Positions 20,106-31,323 are shown, counted from the stretch's first letter. The stretch: DNA of 64,000 bases from Candidatus Enterovibrio altilux (GCF_002381345.1 NZ_CP020660.1:372001-436000), one strand, 5' to 3'. A program made the numbers and translations. The notes: generated by a model from the sequence alone, not told the origin.

Positions 20106-20718
20106 TACTTTATTTGATCGTACCATCGTATTTGCAAGTATCTGTCAATCCGTCAAACTTGTACAGCAAGTGGCTCGCATAGGTAACTGTGATCGCGATA
20201 TTCTCGGCGTAAGTTTAAACAGTATTATTATCACAAACCCTGCTTCAACCATTGATATTTTTGGTAAAGAAGAGAATCTCATTTTAGGTTTAACAACCCT
20301 CATTAATGAATTAGGTAACAGCTCTGATGGCCGTGAACTAACTCGTTACTTAATTAATATCCTCGCGTTGGAACGTAAGCTAACTGGTCACAGACATAGC
20401 CTTTCTCAGCTAGCTGACCGTTTAGATACAGTCCAACGTCAGCTCAAACATTTTGATCTGCTCGATGAGCAAATGATTAGTAATCTCGCGAGTATATATT
20501 TAGATACTATTAGCCCATTGGGGACACGCATTCAAGTCACAGGCACTTCTGCCCAATTGCAAATAACAGCCGTTCAACATAAAGTGCGTGCACTCTTATT
20601 ATCAGGTATCCGCAGCGCAGTGCTTTGGCGTCACATTGGAGGTAAACGTCGCCACCTTATTTTTGGTCGTAAGCAAATGATTGAGCAGGCTAAAGTCATC
20701 TTAGCCAGGCATTCATAA
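20098..20718 (+). CDS. hflD: High-frequency-lysogenisation protein HflD homologue
   Basis: HflD is a small protein peripherally bound to the membrane. In E. coli it binds phage lambda CII, but its housekeeping role is unclear. The 206-residue product matches the family: [18 protein letters not shown] near the N-terminus, [15 protein letters not shown] in the middle, and [17 protein letters not shown] and [16 protein letters not shown] near the C-terminus. It starts with GTG and overlaps mnmA by 8 bases, so translation is probably coupled. purB follows after 22 bases, the typical mnmA-hflD-purB operon. E. coli HflD has 213 residues, so this one is about full length. Confidence 0.92.
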   Translation: MANTLFDRTIVFASICQSVKLVQQVARIGNCDRDILGVSLNSIIITNPASTIDIFGKEENLILGLTTLINELGNSSDGRELTRYLINILALERKLTGHRHSLSQLADRLDTVQRQLKHFDLLDEQMISNLASIYLDTISPLGTRIQVTGTSAQLQITAVQHKVRALLLSGIRSAVLWRHIGGKRRHLIFGRKQMIEQAKVILARHS

Positions 20719-20725
20719 TCAATAA

Positions 20726-22111
<1,386 letters not shown>

Positions 22112-22346
22112 GCGATTATGATTTAGCAGTAAGCTCTCAGTAAAACAGCGATGCTCTACTCAATGTCACTAAAATCAACATTTCAATGTCCTAAATTTAA
22201 AATTTCATTATCTACTGTACATTTTAGTAACTTTGTAAACAGATGCAAAAAATAATAACAAGAATTAATGTCAGTGACACCACACTTCATTATCATACTG
22301 CACAAGTTGGCACTGACCTATATTCAACCGATGGAGGTCAAGAATA

Positions 22347-22475
22347 CACTTTGTTTCCTAAATCAGAGAATTCAATGATTCATCTACATTTTAAACAACT
22401 AGGATCCCTTAAATATTTAGACCTATAGGCAAGCTGAACTGCAAAATAACCAAACTAAAAATAGCATAATCAAAG
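22347..22475 (+). mobile_element. IS5-family 5'-end fragment
   Basis: It starts at the inverted-repeat relic CTTTGTTTCCTAAAT and covers about 130 bp of the left end, with frequent changes. It is part of a four-piece mosaic (22347-23010). The preceding 22112-22346 has no recognisable content. Confidence 0.78.
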
Positions 22476-22568
22476 AGCTTTATTTCCTAATGTAAATTTA
22501 AATAATAAATTTCAACATAATTCCCTATTAAACAATCTCTTTCATTTTAAGCATACCTAGCCCTATCC
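22476..22568 (-). mobile_element. IS5-family 3'-end fragment
   Basis: It starts with AGCTTTATTTCCTAA and keeps only about 93 bp of the transposase 3' end (CATACCTAGCCC is recognisable). Confidence 0.75.
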
Positions 22569-22708
22569 GAGACGGCAATATTTAAAATTAAAAAATTACT
22601 GGGAGGAACATTAAGCTTAAGAGTTCAGTATGCTAAAAATTAACTCAATGAGCTAATAGCTCATCATGTTGCAATTGGCTATCTAAACTCTAATGCAGAA
22701 ACAAAGCC
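22569..22708 (+). mobile_element. IS5-family 3'-end fragment
   Basis: It holds the transposase C-terminal code (KIKKLLGGTLSLR-like) and ends in CAGAAACAAAGCC, the right inverted repeat. Confidence 0.8.
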
Positions 22709-23010
22709 TCTTGCAGACCTCTTAACAGCACTAAAAATACACATTGGAACATGAAAACCGTCATAATGGCTGAATAGCTGAATGAACGAGGAGGAGCTCC
22801 CATGGCGATTCTATTTAGTTTCATTCCATAGCCAAATAATTTTTTGATTACTCCAAAATGTCAGTGAACTCAGATTAATTAAAGCTTCTTCATACTGCTT
22901 CAAATTGGTTATTTTATAATAAGTTTACTCAGCAGCCTAAATATTTAAGTTAACCTAGCTGTTTAGCCGCTTAAGTAAATAATTGAATTGCCTAAGCCAG
23001 AAAATAACGC
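22709..23010 (-). mobile_element. IS5-family 5'-end fragment
   Basis: The minus-strand 5' third of the element is present (CATGAAAACCGTCATAATGG, GCTTCTTCATACTGCTT), ending at a decayed inverted repeat. It sits just downstream of the bcp 3' end. Confidence 0.8.
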
Positions 23011-23050
23011 CCTATCTTGGCTGTGTTAACTTACCATACTACCAAAAGGC

Positions 23051-23521
23051 CTAAATACTTTTAAGAAAGTTGATCACAATGTCGTGGTGATCTTTAGTCG
23101 TGAATTTGTTGAATATATGCTCAATATTTCCATTTTTATCAATTAAGAAACTTATTCTGTGAATGCCATCATATTCTTTATTCATAAACTTTTTTGGACC
23201 CCACGCGCCAAACGCATCGGCAACGGCGTGATTTTCATCGCTTAATAGCGTGAAATTCAGTTCTTTCTTTTGTTCGAAGTATTTAAGTTTTTTTACAGGA
23301 TCAGGGCTGAGACCAAGAATCACAGTATTGAATGCTTCAAACACTGCTTTGCTGTCACGTAATAAACAGGCTTGTGTCGTGCAGCCTGGTGTCATAGCTC
23401 GCGGATAAAAATACGCCAGCACTTTGGTTTCACCTTTGAATTGAGTGAGTGTTACTACATTACCATTTTGGTCTTGAAGTGTAAAGTTTGGTGCAGCCAT
23501 ACCTGCGGTTAACATTTGCAT
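23051..23521 (-). CDS. bcp: Thioredoxin-dependent thiol peroxidase (Bcp/PrxQ)
   Basis: Bcp reduces hydrogen peroxide and organic peroxides, using thioredoxin as electron donor. The 156-residue product is the family's length. The peroxidatic Cys lies in FYPRAMTPGCTTQACLLRD, with a second Cys five residues later, the expected resolving position for PrxQ. The thioredoxin-fold start APNFTLQDQNGNVVTL and the late segment HRISFLIDKNGNIEHIF also fit. GGAAG lies 6-10 bases before the ATG. The gene is alone between IS5 remnants; any former neighbour has been lost. Confidence 0.95.
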   Translation of the reverse strand: MQMLTAGMAAPNFTLQDQNGNVVTLTQFKGETKVLAYFYPRAMTPGCTTQACLLRDSKAVFEAFNTVILGLSPDPVKKLKYFEQKKELNFTLLSDENHAVADAFGAWGPKKFMNKEYDGIHRISFLIDKNGNIEHIFNKFTTKDHHDIVINFLKSI

Positions 23522-23737
23522 ATATCTTCCTTCTATGTTACTAATATGTTTAATTAACTCACTTTGACATGAAACATAGTGTTGAAGTATGAGATTAATG
23601 TTAAATAATCCACTGTAACAGATGCAACATTCAGTAATATTACTTCATTTTAGTAATCTATATATTAACAATAATTACAAGTATCTAATTTATTAATAAT
23701 TAATAGTTATTATATATACTTAATTCACTTGAAAGTG

Positions 23738-24348
23738 AATTTTATTGTCTGACTTAAGCATCTAATAATAAATTTTAACAGGGATAGCTATTAAATGCTC
23801 GCTTTCACTTTAGGAATATCTAGTCCAGTCAAGCTTATTTAATAATTTTATCATGCCGTTAGTTTCGCTAAATTTAGGTATTATAACCCCTTAAGTTCAA
23901 TGTCAATTCAAGGAATTTTTTAATTCAAAATATTACTATTTTAATAGATAATATTTATGATTACCATACTGAATTTTCAAAAAATATTTTTTCTTGGTGA
24001 AATGAGCGGAACTACTCGTTTGATACGAATGATTTCGTGGCATTATCTGGTGTGATAAGCACGATAGCCTGATATTTCATGGATTTTTCGGTGGATCTGT
24101 TTGAGCAAGTTAGATAGCACTGCACCGCCCATGATATCTTTTTATTTTTCATGTAGCTTCACCCAGACTTTAAGCCCCATAAAATCAATGACTCAGTACC
24201 AAATTATTCCTTTAATTTCCGTCTTGAACGCAACATTAACCATTTTGGTTTACTTGTTAACACATGAGTAATGAGAGCATAACAATGGCAGTTGAACACA
24301 TTTGAAAATGAAATTAATGAAGCCTTGCAAACCACTTAACAGCATTAG
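23738..24348 (-). mobile_element. IS5-family copy, 5' truncated, strongly decayed
   Basis: It begins at a decayed inverted repeat (TTTTATTGTCTGA) and ends where an IS630-like piece region begins. A deletion around 24140 removes the part coding for the central transposase. The stretch 23522-23737 is AT-rich and unassigned. Confidence 0.85.
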
Positions 24349-24455
24349 ACCTTGACGCTGTTCACTATCGTTGCCGCGATCTTATGAGACCCCTAAATAT
24401 TCGCGATATTGCAGGCACTTTGGTCAACGACCATTAGACAATAAACAGTAAAATA

Positions 24456-24790
24456 TTGTCTTTTTTGTCAACCAATCAAAAAACTTACTCATTAACTCAT
24501 CAACCTCGTATTATTTTCGACGGAGCGGTACATCATCGGAATAATTTTGTCAAAAATAAAGCTTTTATTCTTAATATTGATCTTCACTACCTTCCATATT
24601 ATAGTTCAAATCTCAGTTCGATAGAGCAATTATTGTCGGTGATGAATGAACAGTTCAGAAATAGCATTTAGGCTAAAAGCCAACGCTACTTCAAAAAAAT
24701 TTTAAACATTTTTCATTATGACTTTACCAAAAAATAATAAGTTTCAGGTGTTCAAGCCTGTATCTTTAAGTTAATTAAGAGTAAAAATTT
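24456..24790 (+). mobile_element. IS630-family transposase C-terminal fragment
   Basis: The open stretch 24456-24671 encodes PRIIFDGAVHHRN, the second DDE Asp region, and then LHYLPYYSSNLSSIEQLLSV followed by MNEQFRN. This is the C-terminal DDE part of IS630 transposases, where LPPYSPNLNPIERLW holds the catalytic Glu. The rest is broken. It ends shortly before gmhA, so the gmhA promoter may lie in IS-derived DNA. I cannot assign 24349-24455. Confidence 0.82.
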
Positions 24791-24836
24791 AAGTTGATAT
24801 TACCCCAAGCCATTCAAAAATGCAAAGAGAATTGCT

Positions 24837-25415
24837 ATGTACCAAAGTCTTATTCGTTCAGGACTGACTGAAGCAGCCCATGTACTGAACATGTTTCTTA
24901 ACGACAGAAAAAACATTAAAAACATTGAGTCTGCAGCAAAGATGCTGGCTCATGCATTTAAATCCGGTGGCAAAGTACTGTCTTGCGGTAATGGTGGTTC
25001 ACACTGCGATGCTATGCATTTTGCTGAAGAGTTAACGGGGCGTTACCGTGAAAAACGTCCAGGTTATCCTGCAATCGCTATCTCCGACCCAAGCCATATT
25101 TCATGTGTAAGCAATGACTTTGGTTATGAATTTATTTTTTCTCGTTATTTAGAAGCTGTTGGCTCGAAAGGCGATGTTCTGTTTGGTTTGTCTACGTCAG
25201 GAAATTCAAAAAACATTCTTCGTGCAGTTGAAACTGCGAAAGCAAAAGGTATGACTTCAATCATGCTTACGGGTAAAGATGGCGGTAAAGTAGCCTGCTT
25301 AACTGACATCGAAATTCGTGTCCCACATTTTGGCTATGCTGATCGTATTCAGGAGGTACATATTAAAGTTATTCACATCCTAATTCAGCTAGTTGAAAAA
25401 GAGATGGAAACGTGA
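24837..25415 (+). CDS. gmhA: Sedoheptulose-7-phosphate isomerase
   Basis: GmhA isomerises sedoheptulose 7-phosphate to D-glycero-D-manno-heptose 7-phosphate, the first step of heptose synthesis for the LPS inner core. At 192 residues it equals the E. coli enzyme. The SIS-domain signature [20 protein letters not shown] (residues about 51-70) includes the Zn-ligand His and catalytic Glu. [13 protein letters not shown] binds phosphate, and [12 protein letters not shown] holds the C-terminal His of the active site. AGAGAATTGCT precedes the ATG. The gene is isolated between an IS630 fragment and an IS5 copy. Confidence 0.97.
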   Translation: MYQSLIRSGLTEAAHVLNMFLNDRKNIKNIESAAKMLAHAFKSGGKVLSCGNGGSHCDAMHFAEELTGRYREKRPGYPAIAISDPSHISCVSNDFGYEFIFSRYLEAVGSKGDVLFGLSTSGNSKNILRAVETAKAKGMTSIMLTGKDGGKVACLTDIEIRVPHFGYADRIQEVHIKVIHILIQLVEKEMET

Positions 25416-25481
25416 TGCTCATATCACATAACTGTTTTTAACAGTACTATGATATGAAACGTAAAAACTCGCTATGTGCAT

Positions 25482-26452
25482 AATTTTATTTCTTAATGCA
25501 AACACAGATAGCTAATCCCAAAACGATGAACCATTAAAAAAGCACATTAATTTTAGGTATACCTAGTCCTGTCAGCTTATATAACGCTTTCATTATGGTG
25601 TAAGTTTCGTTAATATGAACATGGTGATCTCTTAAAGCTCAATGTGGCTTCGAACCGTAGAGCTTCTGGTTATTGACAGCTAAATTGCACGAATAACCTT
25701 GTTCCCTAACAGTTATTCCATTATATTGGTAGAATAAGTGTAACTACTCGTTTCATACGTGCGGTTTCGTAATATTGTTTAGGGTCGTAAGGACCAATGG
25801 CTGATAGTCCATTAAATTTTTAGCGGATCTCTTTGAGCAAGTTAGGTAACATTTCACCACCAGGCCCATTTAATGCACTTAACCCAGCAGCAATAATTTT
25901 ATGCCTAGTTATGCCTACCACTAACTATAACTTGCACTACATTTAGCAGTTTCCATCAGTACCATGCTTTTTTTATTTTCCATTTGCCTTCATCGTAAAC
26001 TTTGAGCTCCGTATCATCAATAACTAAGTGTTATATGGTTTCTTTATTTCCATCTTAAATACAACATTAACTATTTTGACTCCTTGCTAATGCATAAATA
26101 ATAAGAGCATAATAATAAAAGTTGAGGAAGTGTGAAAATAAAATTAACGAATCCTTGCGACCCCTCAATTATATTAAAAATCCGCGTTTAACCATAAAAT
26201 TTATTGTAATGGCTAAGTCATTCAATAAGCAGGTGGTTCCATGGTTATCCTATCCTGCATGATTTGATCCCATAGCTGAATCGCTTTTTGATCAATCCAG
26301 AATGTTAGTGAGCAAGCATTTATTAGAGCTTGATAATGCTGTTTCCAGCTCGTTATTTTGTGGTGACATATCATATACCTCAATATTTCAGTGAATCTAA
26401 CAGTTTAGAACGTAGATTAATAATCTAGTTCCTTTATTTAGGAAAAAAAGTC
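25482..26452 (-). mobile_element. IS5-family copy, nearly full length, decayed
   Basis: Both ends are traceable (AATTTTATTTCTTAA left, AGGAAAAAAAGTCC right). Small deletions and many substitutions break the transposase frame. Confidence 0.9.
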
Positions 26453-26562
26453 CACCATAAAAAATGGATCACTTTTCAATCAATTAAATGCTGAAAATAA
26501 ATTATTTTCAATGACTGTTGATATTTATTGATTTTTTAACTATCTTTGCTGTCTGATATATT

Positions 26563-26721
26563 TCACACACTCGTGATACGTTTTTCTTCATCAGCCCACT
26601 CACCTAAATCTATGAGCTGGCAACGTTTGCTGCAAAATGGGCGATATGGGCTAACATTGTCCCAAACCACAGGCAACTTACACCGTGGGCATTTGACAAT
26701 GGTTAAATTTTTTTGTGTCAC
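26563..26721 (-). CDS. yacG: DNA gyrase inhibitor YacG, short form
   Basis: YacG is a small zinc protein that binds GyrB and inhibits gyrase. From GTG at 26719-26721 the minus strand encodes 52 residues: [20 protein letters not shown], then [20 protein letters not shown]. All four Zn-binding Cys (CPRC and CSKRC) are kept. AAGGTG lies 5 bases before the GTG. E. coli YacG has 65 residues; here the C-terminal tail that follows EEKRI, which contributes to GyrB binding, is cut to ITSV. zapD ends 29 bases upstream, so pilD-coaE-zapD-yacG is kept in the usual order. An IS5 copy lies about 110 bases beyond its 3' end. Confidence 0.88.
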   Translation of the reverse strand: MTQKNLTIVKCPRCKLPVVWDNVSPYRPFCSKRCQLIDLGEWADEEKRITSV

Positions 26722-26750
26722 AAATCACCTTAAAACATAATTATTAATTT

Positions 26751-27491
26751 TTAGCAGACAGCCAATAACAGCATCATTTCGTTAATGATTGTTTGGCTTT
26801 CATCAAATGGCATAAAACGAATAGTAAACCGTGACTTATACCCGGAAATTAATGGAAAAACATTATAATCTGGCGATATTTTAATACGTAAAAGGCTCGC
26901 ACCTTCTACATCTTTTTGAAAGAAACCATTGATTATAGTGAAATTCTGCATTATAGCACCACCTCGCGTCAAACGAAGCCATAAGGTGAGCGCATTATTT
27001 AATGGTTCTAAAGATGTTTGCCAGGTAATGACATCAGTTTGGCGGTGTACCAACGGCAAATTGAGCCAGTGGTGGAAAACAGGAAGATCAAAACTACATA
27101 TACCACCCGGAATAGAGAATCGATGGCGAATTGCAGAAAGGAACTTATCGTCACGCAGTGTTTGCCCGAGCCTTGGAGCTTGAAGTAGTAATTGTTGAAA
27201 CTGATGGCTTTCAGCGAGCAAAAACATAAGTTGTTCTTTATCGACTTCTGGCACTTCTAACCAAGTTTGTAGTTTAACACGTTGCTTTTCTAAGTCTTTG
27301 GCCAAATCAGCTTTGACCTGCACCTGTTCCAAGATTTCCATCAAATCAAAAAGACTTTTAAAAAAAAGAATTGATTGACCACTTTCAGAAAGCACTGCAG
27401 ATTTAATCACTTGATTCATCATGTGTTCTAAGCGTAAATAAACGCGAACTTGTTCATTTAAGGGATGTTCGTAAAGGGTATCGCTAGTCAT
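26751..27491 (-). CDS. zapD: Cell division protein ZapD
   Basis: ZapD binds the C-terminal tail of FtsZ and cross-links FtsZ filaments in the Z ring. The product has 246 residues, as in E. coli (247). Typical family segments are YEHPLNEQVRVYLRLEHM at the start, SFDLPVFHHWLNLP in the middle and KISPDYNVFPLISGYKSRFT in the C-terminal half. It follows coaE after 5 bases and precedes yacG. The retained FtsZ in this window still has the C-terminal peptide ZapD needs (YLDIPAFLRKQ). Confidence 0.95.
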   Translation of the reverse strand: MTSDTLYEHPLNEQVRVYLRLEHMMNQVIKSAVLSESGQSILFFKSLFDLMEILEQVQVKADLAKDLEKQRVKLQTWLEVPEVDKEQLMFLLAESHQFQQLLLQAPRLGQTLRDDKFLSAIRHRFSIPGGICSFDLPVFHHWLNLPLVHRQTDVITWQTSLEPLNNALTLWLRLTRGGAIMQNFTIINGFFQKDVEGASLLRIKISPDYNVFPLISGYKSRFTIRFMPFDESQTIINEMMLLLAVC

Positions 27492-27496
27492 GATGA

Positions 27497-28102
27497 TTAT
27501 CGTTGTTTTTCTGCTAACGTGAGATATTTACTGTGTAAAATAGCAACTTTCGCACTTAGTTCCTCATCGTTGCATTCATTTTTAATAACATCGTCGGCAA
27601 ATAAAAGCCGTTCCTTTCTTGTTGCTTGAGATAAAAAAATGTTTTTTACTTGAATATCATCGACGTTATCTCGTTGTATAATACGAGCAACCTGAATTTT
27701 TTCAGACACGTCAACAACAAGGATACGATCACAAAGTGACTGTAAGCTATTTTCAATCAATAGTGGTGCAACCAACATACAGTAGGGTAACGATGCATTC
27801 TGTGTTTGCATTATCATCTCTTGTTTAATTTTTGGATGAAGCATAGCGTTTAGCCACGCTTTATCATCGAGGTTTGAAAAAATATGTTCGCGCAGTTTGG
27901 TACGATTTAAAGTCTTGTTCTCATCAAGGATAGTGTCTCCAAATTTAGTAATGATGGCAGATAACCCGCTGGTTCCTGGCTCAACAACCTGTCGTGCAAT
28001 AATATCTGCATCAATAATGTCAATATCTATCACTTTGAAAAAGTTAGCAACCGTTGTTTTCCCGCTACAAATACCTCCAGTAAGGCCAATTACCAGTGCC
28101 AT
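27497..28102 (-). CDS. coaE: Dephospho-CoA kinase
   Basis: CoaE phosphorylates dephospho-CoA, the last step of coenzyme A synthesis. The 201-residue protein starts with MALVIGLTGGICSGKTTVAN, a P-loop GGICSGKT in which Cys replaces the usual Gly but the GxxxxGKT pattern is kept. Next come IIDADIIARQVVEPG, the CoA-site segment LREHIFSN, and LVAPLLIEN. The start codon immediately follows the pilD stop, so it is translated from the same mRNA. Length and frame are normal. Confidence 0.95.
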   Translation of the reverse strand: MALVIGLTGGICSGKTTVANFFKVIDIDIIDADIIARQVVEPGTSGLSAIITKFGDTILDENKTLNRTKLREHIFSNLDDKAWLNAMLHPKIKQEMIMQTQNASLPYCMLVAPLLIENSLQSLCDRILVVDVSEKIQVARIIQRDNVDDIQVKNIFLSQATRKERLLFADDVIKNECNDEELSAKVAILHSKYLTLAEKQR

Positions 28103-28972
28103 TTACATCCCTAAATAAGAAATCAGATACCAATCAATAAGCTTATTACCCCACAACAAACTTATCCAACCAGAAATGGTGAGATAAGGTCCAAATGAGA
28201 AGGGAGTTTCTTTTCCTACACCGTAAATATACATCAAAATAATACCAGAGATAGCACCGCCGAAAGAGGCAAGAAGAATTACTAAAGGCAAAAATTGCCA
28301 TCCAAGCCAAGCTCCAAGTGCTGCCAGCAATTTAAAATCACCATATCCCATACTTTCTTTGCCTGTCATAAACTTGAAGAGCTGAAATACACTCCATAGT
28401 GACAAGTAACCAGTCATTGCACCTATTAGCGTATCTTCTATAGACACTGGGGAAATACCGATGAGTGCAACGAATAAACCTGCCCACATTAATGGCAGCG
28501 TCATTTTATCTGGTAACAGCATGGTATCTAAATCAATAAAACATAATACAATAAGTACAAAAGTTGCGCCAATAACCGCTAATGACCAATAGGAACCCGG
28601 AATAAAATAAGCAGTTAAACCAACAGCGGTTGCTGTTAGTAACTCGACAAAAGGGTAACGAATATTTATTTTTGTTTTGCAGTGACGACATTCACCACCT
28701 AGCAATAACCAACTAAATACTGGTACATTATCAATGACTTTTACGGGCTGCTTGCATGTGGGACAGTGTGAGCGTGGAATACTGAGATTAAACAGAGGTA
28801 ATCCTTCAGTTGCCGGTAACTCTGAGAAACACTCGTAACACTCTTTTTGCCATGCTTTTTTCAGCATAAGCGGGAAACGGTAAATCACAACATTAAGAAA
28901 ACTACCAACAATCAGCCCAAATATAGACGCAATAACTACATATAAGTTCGGTGAGTCAAATAACCAATTCAT
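28103..28972 (-). CDS. pilD: Type IV prepilin peptidase and N-methyltransferase PilD
   Basis: PilD cleaves and methylates type IV prepilins and type II secretion pseudopilins at the inner membrane. The 289-residue protein has the A24 layout: a first membrane segment (IVGSFLNVVIYRFP), a cytoplasmic zinc loop with CPTCKQ and CRHCK, and about seven further membrane helices. Both catalytic aspartates are present, in CFIDLDTMLLPDKMT and in MGYGDFKLLAALGAW. In Vibrio, pilA, pilB and pilC precede it; here IS630 debris does. It may be kept for type II secretion pseudopilins encoded elsewhere, or because it leads the coaE operon. Confidence 0.95.
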   Translation of the reverse strand: MNWLFDSPNLYVVIASIFGLIVGSFLNVVIYRFPLMLKKAWQKECYECFSELPATEGLPLFNLSIPRSHCPTCKQPVKVIDNVPVFSWLLLGGECRHCKTKINIRYPFVELLTATAVGLTAYFIPGSYWSLAVIGATFVLIVLCFIDLDTMLLPDKMTLPLMWAGLFVALIGISPVSIEDTLIGAMTGYLSLWSVFQLFKFMTGKESMGYGDFKLLAALGAWLGWQFLPLVILLASFGGAISGIILMYIYGVGKETPFSFGPYLTISGWISLLWGNKLIDWYLISYLGM

Positions 28973-29009
28973 ATTTTAATCCAGTATTTATACTCAATCA
29001 ACTGAAAGC

Positions 29010-29668
29010 TACAGACTCGAGCACACAAAACATATAATTTATACTGGATGTTTAAAGGATCTGTAGTCTCTGGCAAAGTCACAGTACAACATTATTCAAT
29101 ATTTCCATTAAAATAATGTTGGTTTTTAGCCTAAATATTATTTATGCCTGCTCATTCATCACCTTCCATAACAACTCATTACTAAAAACTAATACCATGA
29201 TCTTTGTCGAAGTCATCTCGATGATATTTTACTTCATTGAAAAACAATATTAAGCTGCTAAGTGAAAAGATTACTATCTACCAGTTTACATAGACAAAGT
29301 ACAGTATATTTTTTATTATCTCATACTCGCTTATCACGGTGCCAGTAATATTGCTAAGATTCAGGACATCAATACAATTAAAACTACAATGACTACCCAT
29401 CATTTCGAGGGCTTGATTCTGTTCTTTATGTATCCATCTATCCGTTATTTTATGGCTTTCATTGAATGAGCAGCCCTAACGAACAAAATAGATCCGTCTT
29501 TGGTACAAGCAGCTTGCAGTTCGTTATAGTGATGCACAAAATTTTCTCATTTATCGATATTTTATAACTGAATGCATTATGATGAAATCATTTATGCATT
29601 CTCGCGACCGTGTACTTTACTCTTCCCCCTCCAAACCTCTCACCAATATAAGCAACAATTTGATAGAC
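29010..29668 (-). mobile_element. IS630-family copy, decayed
   Basis: Reverse-strand pieces include DGSILFVRAAHS (the first DDE Asp, now Arg), WIHKEQNQALEMMGSH, VLNLSNITGTVISEYEIIK and a terminal ELLWKVMNEQA. These follow the order of an IS630 transposase but are spread over frames. Its C-terminal region aligns with 24456-24790. It lies directly upstream of pilD, where pilC would be expected in Vibrio. Confidence 0.7.
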
Positions 29669-29673
29669 ATAGT

Positions 29674-30162
29674 GGTTCTATTTTTTAATTTAAGCTCAGA
29701 TAGCAAACTCCAATATACTTCACTATGAGACAATCACTTTTGTGCTAGACATGCTTAACTCGGTCGGCTTATTTAATATTTTCATCATGACATAAATTAC
29801 GCTAATCTGAGCATTATGATCCCTTAGGCTCAATATCCTGCCTGAAAATTTTTTGACCCGAAACATTTCTATTTCTGATAGGGAAGATTTTATTATAACC
29901 ATTCCTCGTTTCCCAAGTCTGATTTGGACTGTATACCTTCTGGTAACTGACAACTGAATTACGCGAATAATCTCGTGCTTAAAAATTGTTCTTTTTTTAG
30001 TAAAATGAATGGAACCTGCTCATTTAATACAAACGGCTTCATAACATTGTCTGGTGTAGTAAGCTCCATCCCGTAGTATTTCATTAATTCTTCGACGGGT
30101 TTGTTTGAGCAGGTTTGGTAGCATTTAATCGTCAGTTACATTTGATACACTTAATGGTTTTG
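29674..30162 (-). mobile_element. IS5-family copy, 5' half missing
   Basis: The copy starts at a decayed left end (GGTTCTATTTTTTAATTT) and stops at 30162 inside the transposase, where IS630 sequence begins. The C-terminal code (EMFRVKKFSGRILSLRDH) is open at 29723-29953. Confidence 0.88.
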
Positions 30163-30835
30163 TTTTCTACATCAGAGACAACGCTATTTATTTATCATGT
30201 CCTGTTCGTACCCATCCGTGAGAAACTTTAGTAGTTCGGGTCAGGTGAACGACATCAACAAATAAAATTGATTCATCTTTCCTACAACTTGTTTTTATAG
30301 CTTCATATGCTGCGCTAGAAATTGGTTGTTTAGTCTCATCAAACTTATGAGGTAAATTTTTAGGCATTTTATAACTAAAACCATTGTGATGTAGCCATTT
30401 ATTCATTCCTGGGACCGTGTATTTAACGTTAAAATATGTTATTACATAGTGGACTATTTGATGTGTATGATGATACGTATATTCAGTCAAGTGCTCTATT
30501 AAAGTCTGAGTTTGAACTAACGTTAAGTAGCTTAACGAACCCCCATTTTCAGGGGATAGTTTTGCCGATAATGTGTAGTCTTTAATATGGCGCAGTACCG
30601 TTGTTTCATGAATACGAAGAGCTTGAGAGATCATAGCTGTCTTCCAACCTTCGGATGTAAGAAGTACTGCTTTTATGCGGTCACGTATTCTACCATCACG
30701 AGCTTTGTCGTGTTGAATCTCGAGTTTTTGTTTTTGATTATCGGTTAAAGAAACTTTCATGGTCTGTAGCATGATCCTGCATCATTAATAAATCAAGCAC
30801 CTTCAATTATTATGAGTATAGATGGCATTGCATAC
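30163..30835 (-). mobile_element. IS630-family transposase, N-terminal half
   Basis: ATG at 30772 opens a 194-codon frame. It has an N-terminal helix-turn-helix (AMISQALRIHETTVLRHIKD), a second winged-helix part (YFNVKYTVPGMNKWLHHNGF) and the start of the DDE domain (ESILFVDVVHLT, with the catalytic Asp). It ends after HGWVRTGHDK at 30188, where the element is cut, so two catalytic residues are missing. The frame is intact, so this fragment is younger than the copy at 29010-29668 or is by chance undamaged. It cannot transpose by itself. Confidence 0.85.
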
Positions 30836-30922
30836 TTGTTTAGTAGGTTAGTAAGTGTTGTACCGTCAAAGTATTGTTGAACAAACAATAGTGAACCTTA
30901 GTTTTAAACTATCTTTAGACAT

Positions 30923-30965
30923 AAAAAAAGACCCCCAATAATTGCACGTGAAATTATTGGGGGTC
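30923..30965 (-). terminator. Strong rho-independent terminator of rpsT
   Basis: GACCCCCAATAATT (30930-30943) and AATTATTGGGGGTC (30952-30965) form a perfect 14-bp stem. On the minus strand it is followed by seven T. It lies 44 bases past the rpsT stop. Confidence 0.93.
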
Positions 30966-31008
30966 ACATTTCAAGATACTGGTTTTTTATTTCGAATTGA
31001 AATACCCA

Positions 31009-31269
31009 TTAAAGCATTTTAATCTGAGCAACTAGATTAGCTTTATGGCGAGCAGCCTTGTTCTTATGAATAAGACCTTTAGTAGCCATACGATCAACAA
31101 TAGGCTGCATTTCACTAAATGCTTGCATAGCAGCACCTTTATCGCTTGCTACAATAGCTGCAATAGTTTTTTTCATATAAGTACGCATCATTGAACGACG
31201 GCTTGCATTATGCTGACGACGTTTCTCCGATTGAACCGCACGCTTCTTAGCAGATTTAATATTTGCCAA
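31009..31269 (-). CDS. rpsT: 30S ribosomal protein S20
   Basis: S20 binds 16S rRNA early in 30S assembly. The 86-residue, very basic protein begins [20 protein letters not shown] and ends [19 protein letters not shown] plus KML, as in E. coli (87 residues). The start codon is TTG, as in E. coli rpsT, where the weak UUG start belongs to autogenous control by S20; GGGAG lies 8 bases upstream. A near-consensus promoter and a strong terminator frame it as a single-gene transcript. It diverges from murJ, an arrangement common in gammaproteobacteria. Confidence 0.97.
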   Translation of the reverse strand: MANIKSAKKRAVQSEKRRQHNASRRSMMRTYMKKTIAAIVASDKGAAMQAFSEMQPIVDRMATKGLIHKNKAARHKANLVAQIKML

Positions 31270-31323
31270 GGGTATAACTCCCAGATCTTATATACAATGC
31301 CAATTTAAGGCTTAAGACCAAGA

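Noticed and set aside
22243-22428. 61-codon ORF downstream of purB
   Set aside because: Its second half is the IS5 left end; the first 25 codons have no recognisable similarity.
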